Assembly: GCA_009838195.1 (NCBI GenBank)
Contig: VXSC01000007.1
Coordinates: 1-64,000 of the forward strand
Reading direction: 5' to 3'
Origin: Rhodothermaceae bacterium
GTDB lineage: Bacteria > Bacteroidota > Rhodothermia > Rhodothermales > Bin80
DNA length: 64,000 nucleotides
Shown here: positions 18,501 through 27,519 of the stretch, piece by piece
Numbering within the stretch: the first letter of the stretch is position 1
Layout: every line of letters starts with the position of its first letter
The notes under the pieces: generated by a model
Told to the model about the DNA's origin: nothing
The model's database searches: none
What the model saw: only the letters and a program-made list of their open reading frames with translations
Made by a program: the position numbers and the translations under genes

Positions 18501-19558
18501 AACATGCTCCGTTTTCATATCAATTCATTTCTCCTGACGAAGCTACAACGCCCATCCAGGTTGCGGCTTTGGACAATGCAGGTATTGAGTCCGTCCGTCT
18601 TCGCCTCTACGAGGTTGAGAATACACAACTGGAGTTTCTGGGGGCATATAGACTGAATCCTCTTCGGACCATCCCAGACTGGTTCCACGTAGCCATCCCA
18701 ATACCGAATCTCCAAGCGGGTGGAGTACTGGGCTATTACATCACAGTCCGGGACTTCGATAACAATATTCGCACTCTCGGCGAACAATCCGCAGAGGAAC
18801 TCCTCAAATTGTATACACCTTCTGACGACCCGCGCACTGCACTGACGAATGGGCACACGAGTGGTGCATGGACCCACTCCGGCGAGGGTTATCGTGCGCG
18901 GACAAATGCAGATTACCGGCAATCTTCCATCGTACTGGCACCTGTTTACTTTGCAGATCAGCCAGAACTAACGATGTTGCGATTGCGTCATGCCTACCAA
19001 CTGGATGGGGAAAATCTAGGGCGGATAAGCGTGACTGAGGATGGCGGCGACACATGGGAGGTGCTGGCACCCAGAACTCACTCTTTTGATATGGATCAGA
19101 GAGACAGAGTAGAGTTTTCCGGGCGATCCCCTCGAGTCTCTACCTCCTGGTTTGACCTCACGCCATTGCGTCAACCCTATCAACTGCGCATGGATTTAAT
19201 TCATGGGCGACAGCAATCAGGAGACGGGTTCTGGGAGGTCTTCAGCGCAAAGTACTATCGCCTGGCGGGGGATAGTCCAACCGTCCCTTCACCTTCCGAC
19301 CTCGTCCTTTATCCAAACTTCCCGAATCCATTCAGAGACGAGACGACCATTAGTTATATTCTCCCGGAAGCCTCGCACGTGCAGATCACAATCTTCAATA
19401 TCCTTGGTCAGAATGTACAAAACGTCACGGACCGCACATATGAGGCGGGAGGACATGCAATCACCTTGAACCTGCGTGGCCTTGCACCCGGTATATATTG
19501 GGTCAGGATGGAAGCCGACAATACACTTCTGCAGCAACCGATCACACTAGTGCGCTAA
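15533..19558 (+). CDS. Large secreted metallopeptidase (M36 fungalysin-like) with FTP propeptide and T9SS sorting domain
   Basis: A 1341-residue exported protein. A signal peptide (MVRQSITILLTFFCVVTAAAQ) is followed by an FTP-like propeptide (LTFQQTLAGIPVYGRFVHVN, residues about 115-140). The zinc site is HEYGH at residues 402-406, with the third ligand in GEGFSDYW (E428) 22 residues later, the HExxH plus E-x-x-x-D pattern of M36-type gluzincins. Repeated Ig/Fn-like beta modules with PVxxxxP and DNAV/DNAG signatures fill about 560-1230. The C-terminal 80 residues (YPNFPNPFRDETT, then FNILGQ and LAPGIYWVRM) are a T9SS sorting domain. It probably digests extracellular protein. It lies between metK and ahcY on the same strand. 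Confidence 0.87.
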   Translation: MVRQSITILLTFFCVVTAAAQERLEAIESLPAASRSAVVQENVWTNLPTSRVANGRIDEQLGILRAAYRLNPDMTPEATPEATARTWLLQDGEPFGIRTPEILELVSERESTGAHHLTFQQTLAGIPVYGRFVHVNLNQTGLPVMVISDYAPHLENVDAFNSVPALNAAQAESLAQRAISDEGATAQPAELLVLPDDPPRLIWQTIASPDTGIGEWEVLLDANTGALIQLMDLLVFSHTDPPSKKDVDGEGHIWMYDPLTASGQPYGGDYVDDDDRDNTTLNSLLQSVTLQDIERTSNGSYRLNGPWVEIVGSAAPVESNASDFKYTRSDKHFEAVMAYYFIDTSERYIQSLEVGVAPPSNPVTADPHAFPEDVSYYQASTRSLHFGDGGVDDAEDAGIILHEYGHAIMHHYLGFAPLPRREWGVLGEGFSDYWAVSYRRDLMERGEVPAGDWREVFPWDGIAWGGRRADGNDHYNVIRWDCLGVCDIYDYGRTWAALMMELWERVGRENTDRLHLAAFPYLGRNFALEDMVEALVMADAALNNGQYTADIYDVFEPLGFVTSPSGIPLIIHTPVARHSDPTLPVKIEANINVTGSGYPLTNVSVYYRIDSGAFEMQALAQEGGITWSTEILLPQSATLLEYYLLATTQVGLAASPRSAPANLWSVYVGTDTQAPTVTYTPVTHIVPEEARVPLSIQVADDNAVSKVTLTYTINDPSREGPESGMFDLQDSNGDTYTFNLPLPDTPESVLPGTWLEYRITAHDNADPPNIAVFPPMEEPQLRLDVIPDSSLLGAWNPDDWPGLAAGEWASHEEAFGHQGSLWVTTPDGPYSDKPAQSLLSFPEVNVAGYPNAHLEFWHWYDFENTDVPGPGDAGGIIYDGGQIQLSTDGGQSWTVAEPQWGYNGDVESTLSNPLSGTPAFGGSSFGWRRVRVPLPDAPARAYRSEVHTRLAFGTGAGNSNSTTDNFAGWAVRDVRILTDPPVDTVVPVVQHAPFSYQFISPDEATTPIQVAALDNAGIESVRLRLYEVENTQLEFLGAYRLNPLRTIPDWFHVAIPIPNLQAGGVLGYYITVRDFDNNIRTLGEQSAEELLKLYTPSDDPRTALTNGHTSGAWTHSGEGYRARTNADYRQSSIVLAPVYFADQPELTMLRLRHAYQLDGENLGRISVTEDGGDTWEVLAPRTHSFDMDQRDRVEFSGRSPRVSTSWFDLTPLRQPYQLRMDLIHGRQQSGDGFWEVFSAKYYRLAGDSPTVPSPSDLVLYPNFPNPFRDETTISYILPEASHVQITIFNILGQNVQNVTDRTYEAGGHAITLNLRGLAPGIYWVRMEADNTLLQQPITLVR

Positions 19559-19619
19559 ACGAACCGGATGGGGTGCCACGGGTTTGAGCGCTGCCAACCT
19601 ATTTTAATCAAAATAATCC

Positions 19620-20897
19620 ATGAATCATTCGGAGGGGAAATACAAAGTGCGGGACCTGAGTCTTGCCGAAAGTGGTCGAAAGCGGATTGAATGGGCAGAA
19701 AGCCGGATGCCCGTGCTGATGCGTCTGCGTAAGCAATATGCAGACTCTCAACCATTCAAAGGGTATAAAATTACCGGTTGCCTGCATGTGACCAAAGAGA
19801 CGGCTGTGCTCATTGAGACACTGGCTGCATGTGGGGCTGAAGTTTCATGGAGCGGCTGCAATCCCCTCTCTACCAACGACGAGGTTGCAGCGGCACTGGC
19901 ACTTGGTGGAATCCAGATCTATGCCTGGTACGGACAAAATGTTGAAGAATTTTACTGGAGCATTGACCGCACGATTGACATTCCGCCAGACACCACACTG
20001 GATGATGGAGCAGATCTGATTTTTACGATTCATAAGCGGTTTCCACACCTGTCCGATCACATCATTGGTGGCAGCGAGGAAACCACGACCGGTGTACAGC
20101 GACTCCGTGCGATGGCCGATGATGGCAAGCTCCTTTATCCTGTGTACGCCGTAAATGACACGGAAACCAAGTGGGACTTTGATAATGTCTATGGAACCGG
20201 CCAATCAACTCTTGACGGTATCTTGCGTGCCAGCAGTGTGCTTCTGGCCGGAAAAAACCTGGTTGTTGCCGGCTATGGGCACTGCGGCCGGGGAGTTGCC
20301 ACCCGAGGTCGTGGAATGGGGGCCAATGTGATCGTGACCGAGGTGCGTCCTGCAGCGGCACTCAAGGCCACCCTGGACGGTATGCGAGTCATGCCTATGG
20401 AGGAGGCTGCCCGCATTGGTGACGTATTTGTGACGGCCACCGGCATGAAGGATGTGATTCGCGGGCAGCACTTTGAATCCATGAAGGATGGAGCAATCGT
20501 CTGTAACACTGGACACTATGATGTGGAGTTGAATCTGGTTGAGTTGGCTGAACTTGCAACCGCGGAACGGGATATCCGGCCCAATAACCGTGAATACACC
20601 CGTACCGATGGAGCCAAGATTTATGTGCTTGCAGACGGGCGGCTGGTCAACCTTGCCGCAGCAGAAGGACACCCCTCTGAAGTGATGGATATGAGTTTTG
20701 CCAACCAGTTTATGGCGCACCTGAGCCTGATCCAATCCAAGGAGCGCGGCACAAAGCTGCCATGCAAGGTGATTGAACTGCCAGCCTCCGTAGACGAAGA
20801 GATTGCCCGGTTGAAGCTGAATACGATGGGACTCAATATTGATACATTAACCCCAGAGCAAGAGAGGTACGCGAGAGATTACTCCGCTGGTACTTAG
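19620..20897 (+). CDS. ahcY: Adenosylhomocysteinase
   Basis: AhcY hydrolyses S-adenosylhomocysteine to homocysteine and adenosine, relieving inhibition of methyltransferases. The 425-residue protein has the substrate-site residues of SAHH ([32 protein letters not shown]), the NAD-binding loop [10 protein letters not shown], and [10 protein letters not shown]. The ending, [11 protein letters not shown], is slightly shorter than the KPDHYRY tail of many homologues, which suits the shorter Bacteroidota or archaea-like group. The stop codon overlaps the convergent ferredoxin gene by 4 bases. Confidence 0.97.
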   Translation: MNHSEGKYKVRDLSLAESGRKRIEWAESRMPVLMRLRKQYADSQPFKGYKITGCLHVTKETAVLIETLAACGAEVSWSGCNPLSTNDEVAAALALGGIQIYAWYGQNVEEFYWSIDRTIDIPPDTTLDDGADLIFTIHKRFPHLSDHIIGGSEETTTGVQRLRAMADDGKLLYPVYAVNDTETKWDFDNVYGTGQSTLDGILRASSVLLAGKNLVVAGYGHCGRGVATRGRGMGANVIVTEVRPAAALKATLDGMRVMPMEEAARIGDVFVTATGMKDVIRGQHFESMKDGAIVCNTGHYDVELNLVELAELATAERDIRPNNREYTRTDGAKIYVLADGRLVNLAAAEGHPSEVMDMSFANQFMAHLSLIQSKERGTKLPCKVIELPASVDEEIARLKLNTMGLNIDTLTPEQERYARDYSAGT

Positions 20898-21238
20898 ACA
20901 TCCCACTCCAGGATGTCTTCTTCGGATTTTTCTTTGGTTTTCCACTCTTCTGCATCTGGCAGAGGATCTTTACGCTCAATGATATTGTAGTCCTGCTCCT
21001 GCCATTTTTCTGCGAGATAGGTGTTCCAGTCGGCGTAATGCGCCCACTTTTCTGGAATTTCGTCGTCAGGATAGATCGCCTCCACCGGGCATACCGGTAC
21101 ACATGCATTGCAATCTATACATTCATCAGGATGGATAACTAGGAAATTGGGGCCTTCATAAAAACAATCTACAGGACACACCTCCACGCAGTCGGTATGC
21201 TTGCAATTAATACATGGTTCAGTAACGATGTATGGCAT
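20894..21238 (-). CDS. Ferredoxin with two Fe-S cluster motifs (7Fe/8Fe type)
   Basis: The 114-residue protein begins [17 protein letters not shown]. Its first cluster motif is C-x2-C-x4-C-x3-C-P-x-D-C, an insertion-bearing site typical of 7Fe ferredoxins. A second motif follows, [15 protein letters not shown], a canonical 4Fe-4S ligand set. An acidic C-terminal extension ([17 protein letters not shown]) matches FdxA-type ferredoxins. It carries electrons at low potential to reductive enzymes. It is convergent with ahcY with a 4-base overlap. Confidence 0.93.
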   Translation of the reverse strand: MPYIVTEPCINCKHTDCVEVCPVDCFYEGPNFLVIHPDECIDCNACVPVCPVEAIYPDDEIPEKWAHYADWNTYLAEKWQEQDYNIIERKDPLPDAEEWKTKEKSEEDILEWDV

Positions 21239-21347
21239 ATCTCAGAAATAATTTCGTTGAGTAATATAAGATACTGGCCTGATTCGCCCTAAAATTGATT
21301 AAGGCTCCCCTTCTACCCACCGAACCCTTTACTGCTCCAATTCATTC

Positions 21348-22493
21348 ATGATTAACACCCCTGAGGCACTGTCGGATCTGTGTTCCCGGATGAAGGAATC
21401 TTCTTCGGTCGCACTGGATACTGAGTTTATTTCCGGCAAACGCCCTGAGACGATTTTGTCCATTGTGCAGGTGGGGCTCAGTGCAAAAGAGGCCTATCTC
21501 ATTGATGTACTCGCCTTTGATGATCTGACTCCACTGAGACCGATCCTAGAAAACCAGACGATTGTTAAAATCCTGCATGATGCAAGTCAGGATCTTGGAT
21601 TGATTGCCAAGGTAACCAAGGCAACGCCGAAAAATATCTTCGATGTAAAGCTTGCAGCCCGCCTGCTTGGAATGGGGACAAACTATTCGTTATCTGAACT
21701 GGTTCAGAACCTCTGTGGCGTACACCTCTCAAAAGGCCAGCAGCGATCAAACTGGCTGCGCCGCCCACTGAAACCGGCCCAGATCAAGTATGCTGAAAGG
21801 GATGTTCTCTACCTGCACCAGATCCAGGAAGTGCTTCTTTCGGAGGCAAACCGGGTGCAGCGCACCACATGGCTGGAGCAGGAGATGTACAACTTTAACG
21901 ACCCGGAGTTATACCTGCCCCCTTCACCCGCAGAGCGACTACTTCGCTCGCCTGCCACCCGTAAATTTGCTCCTCAGCAATGTGCTGTTGTCGCCGCAAT
22001 TGCAGACTGGCGCACAGATGCTGCTCTGACGACCGGGACCTTACCCAAGAATCTGTTACGTGACAAAGAAATTTTGCGACTGGCCAAACAGCGGTGTACA
22101 AAACCTAGCCATGTCCGAGGTACCTGCCCTTCATTGCCTCACCGCTATGAACTTGAGGTTACAAACCTGATCACAGAGGCTCTGGATACCCCGACCAGCG
22201 CATGCCCCACCTCGCTTGCTTCACGCCCGCTTACGGGCACCGAAGTCGCTCAGCTTCACCTTTTGCTGGCAGTCGTTGCCATCCGGGGCTCTGAGTATGG
22301 GATCGAACCGGAGTTGATTGGGACAAACGCGGTCCTCACAGACTTCATCCTGAACTCCGGGAAGCCCTCGAATCCACTAAGGCAGGGCTGGAGACAGGAA
22401 GTGGCAGGCCGGGATCTCATGGAGATCCTGCAGGGGAGATTATCGGTTACGCTTAGTGATGGCGTGCTCAAAGTTCATTCTCATTCCACATGA
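21348..22493 (+). CDS. rnd: Ribonuclease D
   Basis: RNase D is a 3'-5' exoribonuclease that trims tRNA precursors and other RNAs. The 381-residue protein contains the DEDDy exonuclease motifs: VALDTEF at residues 22-28 (D24, E26), LHDASQDL, and YAERDVLYLHQI. One or two helical HRDC-like regions follow (about residues 210-370). The ATG start at 21348 is supported by the first DE motif so near the N-terminus. The 3' end overlaps the convergent NUDIX gene by 26 bases. Confidence 0.93.
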   Translation: MINTPEALSDLCSRMKESSSVALDTEFISGKRPETILSIVQVGLSAKEAYLIDVLAFDDLTPLRPILENQTIVKILHDASQDLGLIAKVTKATPKNIFDVKLAARLLGMGTNYSLSELVQNLCGVHLSKGQQRSNWLRRPLKPAQIKYAERDVLYLHQIQEVLLSEANRVQRTTWLEQEMYNFNDPELYLPPSPAERLLRSPATRKFAPQQCAVVAAIADWRTDAALTTGTLPKNLLRDKEILRLAKQRCTKPSHVRGTCPSLPHRYELEVTNLITEALDTPTSACPTSLASRPLTGTEVAQLHLLLAVVAIRGSEYGIEPELIGTNAVLTDFILNSGKPSNPLRQGWRQEVAGRDLMEILQGRLSVTLSDGVLKVHSHST

Positions 22494-23103
22494 GGGGCCC
22501 CAAGTCAGTCAGAAGATCTCGCAGAACTGGATAGCCCAATTCCCGCACTGCCTGCGCATAGGGAACCCAGTAAACGGCATCAATCCCCTCTTCCAATGCA
22601 GGCGTAAACTGCATGAGCTTGGATGTGAATGCGTACCAGTACGTGGTTTTTACTTCAAAGAAGCCCGATCGGCGATATCCATGTACGGTCGTTCCCAGCA
22701 GTTGTCCCTGAACCAAATCATCGGCTCCCGTCTCCTCCTGTAGCTCCCGCGCTGCACAGGCAGCAATTGATTCATTGGGATCAAGCTTCCCTTTGGGGAG
22801 ATCTAGGACTCCATGGCGCCGGATGCAAAGAAGTTCACCCGTGACTCGGTGCCGGATGAGCCCTCCGGCTGCAGTCACCGCGCGAGGTGGAGCATAAGGG
22901 TTTACATTTAAGATTGCATCCTGGGGAATAAGCCCGGAGTCGTAGGCAGAACCAATTCTTTTGAGATGGCGGAGTGCACTGCGATCTATCACAAGAACCG
23001 CCTCCGAGACCAACCGCTGAGCCTCTATTAAATCTCCCAGTAACAACCCACCTTTTACCACGGATGGGATCTCATTCAGGTTACATGCACAATACAAAAA
23101 CAC
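22468..23103 (-). CDS. NUDIX hydrolase
   Basis: The complete Nudix box G-x5-E-x7-R-E-L-x-E-E-x-G spans residues 105-127 (G105, E111, R119, E120, E123, E124, G126). NUDIX enzymes cleave nucleoside diphosphates linked to other groups. A 75-residue N-terminal extension comes before the box (residues 1-75), with no recognised domain. The substrate cannot be deduced. The gene is convergent with rnd (26-base overlap) and followed upstream by transposon debris, so it may stand alone. Confidence 0.9.
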   Translation of the reverse strand: MFLYCACNLNEIPSVVKGGLLLGDLIEAQRLVSEAVLVIDRSALRHLKRIGSAYDSGLIPQDAILNVNPYAPPRAVTAAGGLIRHRVTGELLCIRRHGVLDLPKGKLDPNESIAACAARELQEETGADDLVQGQLLGTTVHGYRRSGFFEVKTTYWYAFTSKLMQFTPALEEGIDAVYWVPYAQAVRELGYPVLRDLLTDLGPLMWNENEL

Positions 23104-23119
23104 TGGTTCGGGGATCGTA

Positions 23120-23330
23120 TCAGGTGATGTAGGGAATTTCTACAGAAATCCGAATACTCGCATCAATTTTAAGATACACTTCCCGTTGAAAAACTAAGTT
23201 CCGTGCGCACCCATTTGGCAATTCAGATTGCCAGAACGCGACCTCGAACGCCCGCATACCCAATGCTGCATTTAGGTCAGCATTCTCCTCGTATTCGCAC
23301 GCTGGGCATTTGAACCTAGAATAACGCGAT
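23120..23330 (-). pseudogene. TnpB (IS605 OrfB) C-terminal zinc-ribbon remnant
   Basis: The minus strand encodes RFKCPACEYEENADLNAALG, the C-terminal zinc-ribbon signature of TnpB/IS200-IS605 OrfB proteins. The frame then runs without homology to the stop at 23122-23120. The RuvC-like nuclease core, the upstream 300 residues and any start codon are missing. It lies in the 306-bp gap between the NUDIX gene and ribD. This is a dead scar of a former insertion. Confidence 0.8.
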
Positions 23331-23409
23331 TATCAAGCTGAACCCGTATCGGGGAAACGACCGCTTCCCCTGCTGCGTTCGACCCCCTTGATTAAGCCTT
23401 GATGCTCTC

Positions 23410-24531
23410 ATGTCACCAGAGTCAGCTGCACACTGGATGGAACGATGCCTTTCACTAGCTGCAAATGCAGACAGTGCAACCAGCCCCAATCCGCGTGTGG
23501 GTTGTGTCATTCTAAGTCCTGACGGCACGGTGCTTGGAGAGGGTTGGCACAAACGTGCTGGTGCCCTCCATGCGGAGGCAGAAGCCATGGATCAGGTCCG
23601 ATCACGACATGGATCTGACGCGCTCCACGGGGCAACCCTGGTCGTCAATCTTGAGCCTTGCAACCACCAGGGGCGTACACCTCCTTGCACCCGTGATATT
23701 CTAAATGCTGGAATTGTCCGTGTAATCGTTGGAATGCGGGATCCGAATCCAACCGCAGCGGGAGGCATTGATCAATTGAGGTCTGCAAACGTCTCCGTCA
23801 TGACTGATGTACTGAAAACGCGGTGCTACCGGTTTAACGAAGCTTTCGTCCACTGGCAGACCCGACAGGTCCCGTTTGTCACGCTAAAACTTGCCCAAAC
23901 CCTTGATGGCTGCATCGCAACCGCGACGGGAGAAAGCCAATGGATTACTGGCAAGGTAGCGCGAAAACTCGTTCATGTCTGGCGCAGGGAACATGATGCT
24001 ATCCTAATAGGCTCAGGTACGGCACGCACCGATGATCCGTGCCTGACTGTCCGGCATGTATCTGGAACGCAGCCGTGGCGAGTTATACTTGACGGGCAAG
24101 GCAGATTGCCTGGTACGCTGAAAATATTCACAGATGAGTGGGGCTCTAAAACCATTGTCGTGGTTGCGCACGAGTCTGACCCCGCCTACGCCGACAGGCT
24201 CCAGAATAGGGGTGGCCGGCTGATCACTGCTCAATCTGAGGGAAACCATGTGGCACTCCCATCACTGATCCGCCTGCTCGGTAGGGATCTGAACATTCAA
24301 TCGCTCCTTGTGGAAGCCGGACCCGGGCTTGCTTCCGCACTACTGAAGCAGGATCTCGTTGATCGGCTTAGACTCTTTATTGCCCCCAAACTCATTGGCA
24401 ATGGCTTGCGAGGCGTTGAAGATTTAGGAGTTCATAATTTAGACCAGAGTAAGGTGTTTGGAGAGTACTCTTGGGAAACCGTTGAGCACGATCAACTCTT
24501 TACCGGATATAAACATCCAGTTCCTGCTTAG
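23410..24531 (+). CDS. ribD: Bifunctional riboflavin biosynthesis deaminase/reductase RibD
   Basis: RibD catalyses deamination and then side-chain reduction of the pyrimidine intermediate in riboflavin synthesis. The deaminase domain (residues 1-145) has the zinc site H54-A-E56 and PCNHQGRTPPC (C84, C93). The reductase domain (about 150-370) has FVTLKLAQTLDGCIA and a DHFR-like fold, ending with GAGP-type segments (LVEAGPGLASALL). At 373 residues it is a normal full-length fusion. ribE follows after 53 bp on the same strand, making a two-gene riboflavin cluster. No FMN riboswitch was seen upstream. Confidence 0.97.
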   Translation: MSPESAAHWMERCLSLAANADSATSPNPRVGCVILSPDGTVLGEGWHKRAGALHAEAEAMDQVRSRHGSDALHGATLVVNLEPCNHQGRTPPCTRDILNAGIVRVIVGMRDPNPTAAGGIDQLRSANVSVMTDVLKTRCYRFNEAFVHWQTRQVPFVTLKLAQTLDGCIATATGESQWITGKVARKLVHVWRREHDAILIGSGTARTDDPCLTVRHVSGTQPWRVILDGQGRLPGTLKIFTDEWGSKTIVVVAHESDPAYADRLQNRGGRLITAQSEGNHVALPSLIRLLGRDLNIQSLLVEAGPGLASALLKQDLVDRLRLFIAPKLIGNGLRGVEDLGVHNLDQSKVFGEYSWETVEHDQLFTGYKHPVPA

Positions 24532-24584
24532 GTCAAAGACCAGCGCAGGACCACTATTTTAGTAATTGACAGATCCCATCAAAC

Positions 24585-25181
24585 ATGTTCACAGGTCTTG
24601 TAGAGCAGGTTGGCCAACTAACGAGCAGCCGCACAACTCCCTATGGACGGGAACTGGTGATCCGTGCTGCTTTGTCCCCCGAGCTATCGGTGGGACAGAG
24701 CATTGCAGTAAATGGTGTCTGTTTGAGTCTGACGGATCATTCTCCCGATACCTTCACGGTCCTTGCCGTGCCTGAAACGCTCTCCAAAACCACACTCGCC
24801 GAGCTATTACCTGACACTCCTGTCAACCTGGAGAGAGCCCTGCTCGCAAACTCCCGTCTGGATGGACACCTGGTACAGGGACACATCGATACAGCGTGCA
24901 CCATTACAAGTGCATCCATTCAAGAAGATAAACGGATCTATGAGTTCCTGATCCCTGATGAATATTTCGGTCTCGTCGTTCCGCGCGGATCTATTGCTCT
25001 GGATGGTATCAGCCTGACCATCGCAGACCTTCACGAATCGTATATCTCTGTCGCCATCATCCCACAGACTTATCGACATACCAATGTAAGCACCTGGCAG
25101 CCGGGGATGCGTTGTAATGTGGAATTTGACATACTGGCCCAGTACGTGGCACGCCAGATGGCTGTGCAGAGCAAAACCTAA
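24585..25181 (+). CDS. ribE: Riboflavin synthase alpha subunit
   Basis: The 198-residue protein begins with the family signature MFTGLVEQVG. It contains two lumazine-binding repeats (about 1-95 and 100-190), with ALSPELSVGQSIAVNGVCLSL in the first and VPRGSIALDGISLTI in the second. It converts two 6,7-dimethyl-8-ribityllumazine molecules into riboflavin. It lies directly after ribD. Confidence 0.97.
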   Translation: MFTGLVEQVGQLTSSRTTPYGRELVIRAALSPELSVGQSIAVNGVCLSLTDHSPDTFTVLAVPETLSKTTLAELLPDTPVNLERALLANSRLDGHLVQGHIDTACTITSASIQEDKRIYEFLIPDEYFGLVVPRGSIALDGISLTIADLHESYISVAIIPQTYRHTNVSTWQPGMRCNVEFDILAQYVARQMAVQSKT

Positions 25182-25303
25182 CCTCTATCGGACTGGATTC
25201 CCGCAGTGCCTGTCAGGAAATTCACGTTGGGTAACCATGCCAAGACATTGACATGATTCCCTTGAACCTCCCACATGAAACCGCCCGGGGGCAATCCGTG
25301 CAA

Positions 25304-25978
25304 CTATTCGTGGGGAGTCACCTTCAGGTCGCTGACATGTACATTCAGCGCGTGGTTGATTCGAAGACCAGCAATCCCATCCGTCATTACCTGATCACGG
25401 GAAGTGCTGGCGACTTCGGTGCCATTAACGGAAAATGTGACGGTCTCTTCGTGCACGTCAACCCGCAGATGATTCTCAACCGAACTCTCGGTATCGGGAC
25501 CAAAGGTGTTGACGGCTTCACTAGCTGTCCAGTCCTGAATAATGGATGTCTCTGACCCACTCCGACGTTTGAGCAAAAATTCTCCGGTATTCCGAAGAAG
25601 AAAGTAATCGTACATAATTTCATCTCCGTCAAGATTTTGACCACCCATAAACACACCATAGGCTTCGCGACGCTCTCCTGGGTCAAACAGGTGAATGGTG
25701 GCTTCCACAGAATAACTTCCCTCCGCCACCAATTCCGGGTGATAGAAGATCGCAGCAGGACCGGTGGTGATGTGCCATCCGGGGGTCATATTCACGAAGA
25801 AAATATCTGCCGACTCTCCATCCGCGCCAATCACCACATCCGGGTTTGGCCGATCAAGGCGTACTTGCCAGGATTCAGGCACCATTAGATTCTCTCCATC
25901 CGGCGTCGCGGGATCGGGCTGAGCCATTACGGCAAATGGAAGAAAAAGTAGTGTTATGGTAAAAAGAGCTCGTTTCAT
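25304..25978 (-). CDS. Secreted beta-sandwich protein, function unknown
   Basis: The 224-residue product has a signal peptide (MKRALFTITLLFLPFAVMAQ). Its beta-rich body resembles the concanavalin-A-like / DUF1080-type sugar-binding fold: GWHITTGPAAIFYHP, YGVFMGGQNLDGDE, and the ending VTFSVNGTEVASTSRD and VHVSDLKV. No catalytic acid pair stands out. It is isolated on the minus strand between the riboflavin genes and miaB. Family placement is tentative. Confidence 0.6.
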   Translation of the reverse strand: MKRALFTITLLFLPFAVMAQPDPATPDGENLMVPESWQVRLDRPNPDVVIGADGESADIFFVNMTPGWHITTGPAAIFYHPELVAEGSYSVEATIHLFDPGERREAYGVFMGGQNLDGDEIMYDYFLLRNTGEFLLKRRSGSETSIIQDWTASEAVNTFGPDTESSVENHLRVDVHEETVTFSVNGTEVASTSRDQVMTDGIAGLRINHALNVHVSDLKVTPHE

Positions 25979-26107
25979 TTGACTATCGTTGATGAGAGTG
26001 GCGAAGGATCAATTTACGACTCCGAGCCATGTTGAACAAGAGCTTTGGAGAACAAAATCGGGGATTTACGCGTTTTCTGCTGTTGGTTTAGTCGTTTTTA
26101 TAAAGTC

Positions 26108-27496
26108 GTGCAGAATCGTCTCCCCATAATTGAAGATCTGGATACAGTAAAGCTTCCTCGTTCGGAATCTGAAGGCAGTTCGTCCGTATATCTAGAGACC
26201 TACGGATGCCAGATGAATGTGTCCGACTCCGAAATCGTCGCTTCTGTATTGCGTAGCGCCGGATACGGACTGACCCATGACCCTCTCCAGGCAGACGTTG
26301 TCCTTCTGAATACATGCGCAATCCGGGAGAATGCGGAGCAACGGGTCCGGCGGCGTCTTGAATTTTTTCGTGCCCGCAAACGTAAGCACAATCCCGATCT
26401 GATGATTGGTGTACTTGGCTGTATGGCTGAGCGCCTGCGTAGCAAACTTCTCGAACAGGAGCGTCTGGTAGATATCGTTATTGGACCGGATGCATACCGT
26501 GATCTTCCCCGCTTGCTGCGCCAGGTGGAGGAGACTGGCCAGAGTGCGGTCAATGTTCAGTTGTCACGTGAAGAAACCTACGCCGATATTGCACCTGTGA
26601 GATACGATTCCAATGGGGTCAGTGCATTTGTTTCGATCATGCGGGGCTGCGACAATATGTGCGCGTTCTGCGTGGTCCCCTTTACTCGCGGGCGTGAGCG
26701 TAGCCGCAATGCCGCAACCATCGTTCAGGAATGCCAAGAACTCTTTGATGCCGGGTACCGGGAAGTGACGCTGCTTGGGCAGAATGTGAATTCGTACCAG
26801 GATGGACCGGTAGATTTTGCTACCCTGGTCTATCGGGTCAGCCTGCTTTCCCCCGAACTACGCATCCGCTATTCGACCAGTCATCCAAAAGACTGCTCCA
26901 AAGCATTGCTGGAAGTCCATCAAGAGCGTCCGAATGTGTGCAGCTTCATCCACCTGCCCGTGCAGCATGGCAATTCAGAGGTGCTACAACGCATGCGCCG
27001 GGGCTACTCTGCAGATGAGTATCGTGCGCTCATTGAACGTGCACGCCAAATTTGCCCAGGTGTATCGCTTTCGACCGATATTATCGCGGGATTCTGCGGC
27101 GAAACAGAAGCGGAACATCAGGACACGCTCTCACTGATGGCAGAGATTCAGTATGATCATGCCTTCATGTTTATGTACTCCGAGCGCCCTGATACCTATG
27201 CAGCGCGTAAGTACACTGACGATGTTCCTGAAGAGACCAAAAAACGTCGGCTGAGTGAAATCATCTTACTCCAAAATTCGATTTCCCGCCAGAAGAACGA
27301 AGAGGAAATCGGTCTCATACATACCGTATTGGTGGAAGGCCCCAGCAAGCGCAACCCCGAACAACTATGTGGCCGTACAGATACAAACAAAATGGTCATC
27401 TTTGATCGTGGCATGCTTCAGGCCGGAACGTATGCGACAGTGCGGATCAAGGGATGTACCTCTGCGACCCTCTTTGGTGACGTTCTAGCTGGTTGA
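26108..27496 (+). CDS. miaB: tRNA-2-methylthio-N6-dimethylallyladenosine synthase (MiaB)
   Basis: MiaB inserts a methylthio group at A37 of tRNAs. The N-terminal UPF0004 domain supplies three cluster cysteines in [25 protein letters not shown] and GCMAERL. The radical SAM motif C-x3-C-x2-C occurs in [15 protein letters not shown]-like C-terminal region follows. The open frame extends to a TTG at 26045, but residues 1-21 there are unlike the family, so a GTG at 26108 is a better guess; the true start is uncertain by up to 63 bases. It heads a plus-strand operon that continues to anmK. Confidence 0.93.
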   Translation: MQNRLPIIEDLDTVKLPRSESEGSSSVYLETYGCQMNVSDSEIVASVLRSAGYGLTHDPLQADVVLLNTCAIRENAEQRVRRRLEFFRARKRKHNPDLMIGVLGCMAERLRSKLLEQERLVDIVIGPDAYRDLPRLLRQVEETGQSAVNVQLSREETYADIAPVRYDSNGVSAFVSIMRGCDNMCAFCVVPFTRGRERSRNAATIVQECQELFDAGYREVTLLGQNVNSYQDGPVDFATLVYRVSLLSPELRIRYSTSHPKDCSKALLEVHQERPNVCSFIHLPVQHGNSEVLQRMRRGYSADEYRALIERARQICPGVSLSTDIIAGFCGETEAEHQDTLSLMAEIQYDHAFMFMYSERPDTYAARKYTDDVPEETKKRRLSEIILLQNSISRQKNEEEIGLIHTVLVEGPSKRNPEQLCGRTDTNKMVIFDRGMLQAGTYATVRIKGCTSATLFGDVLAG

Positions 27497-27519
27497 GCTG
27501 GCCAGCAATTCCTCTCCCC

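Noticed and set aside
26045-26107. TTG start for MiaB at 26,045
   Set aside because: The extra 21 residues ([17 protein letters not shown]) do not match the family and could be leader sequence; the GTG at 26,108 is preferred.
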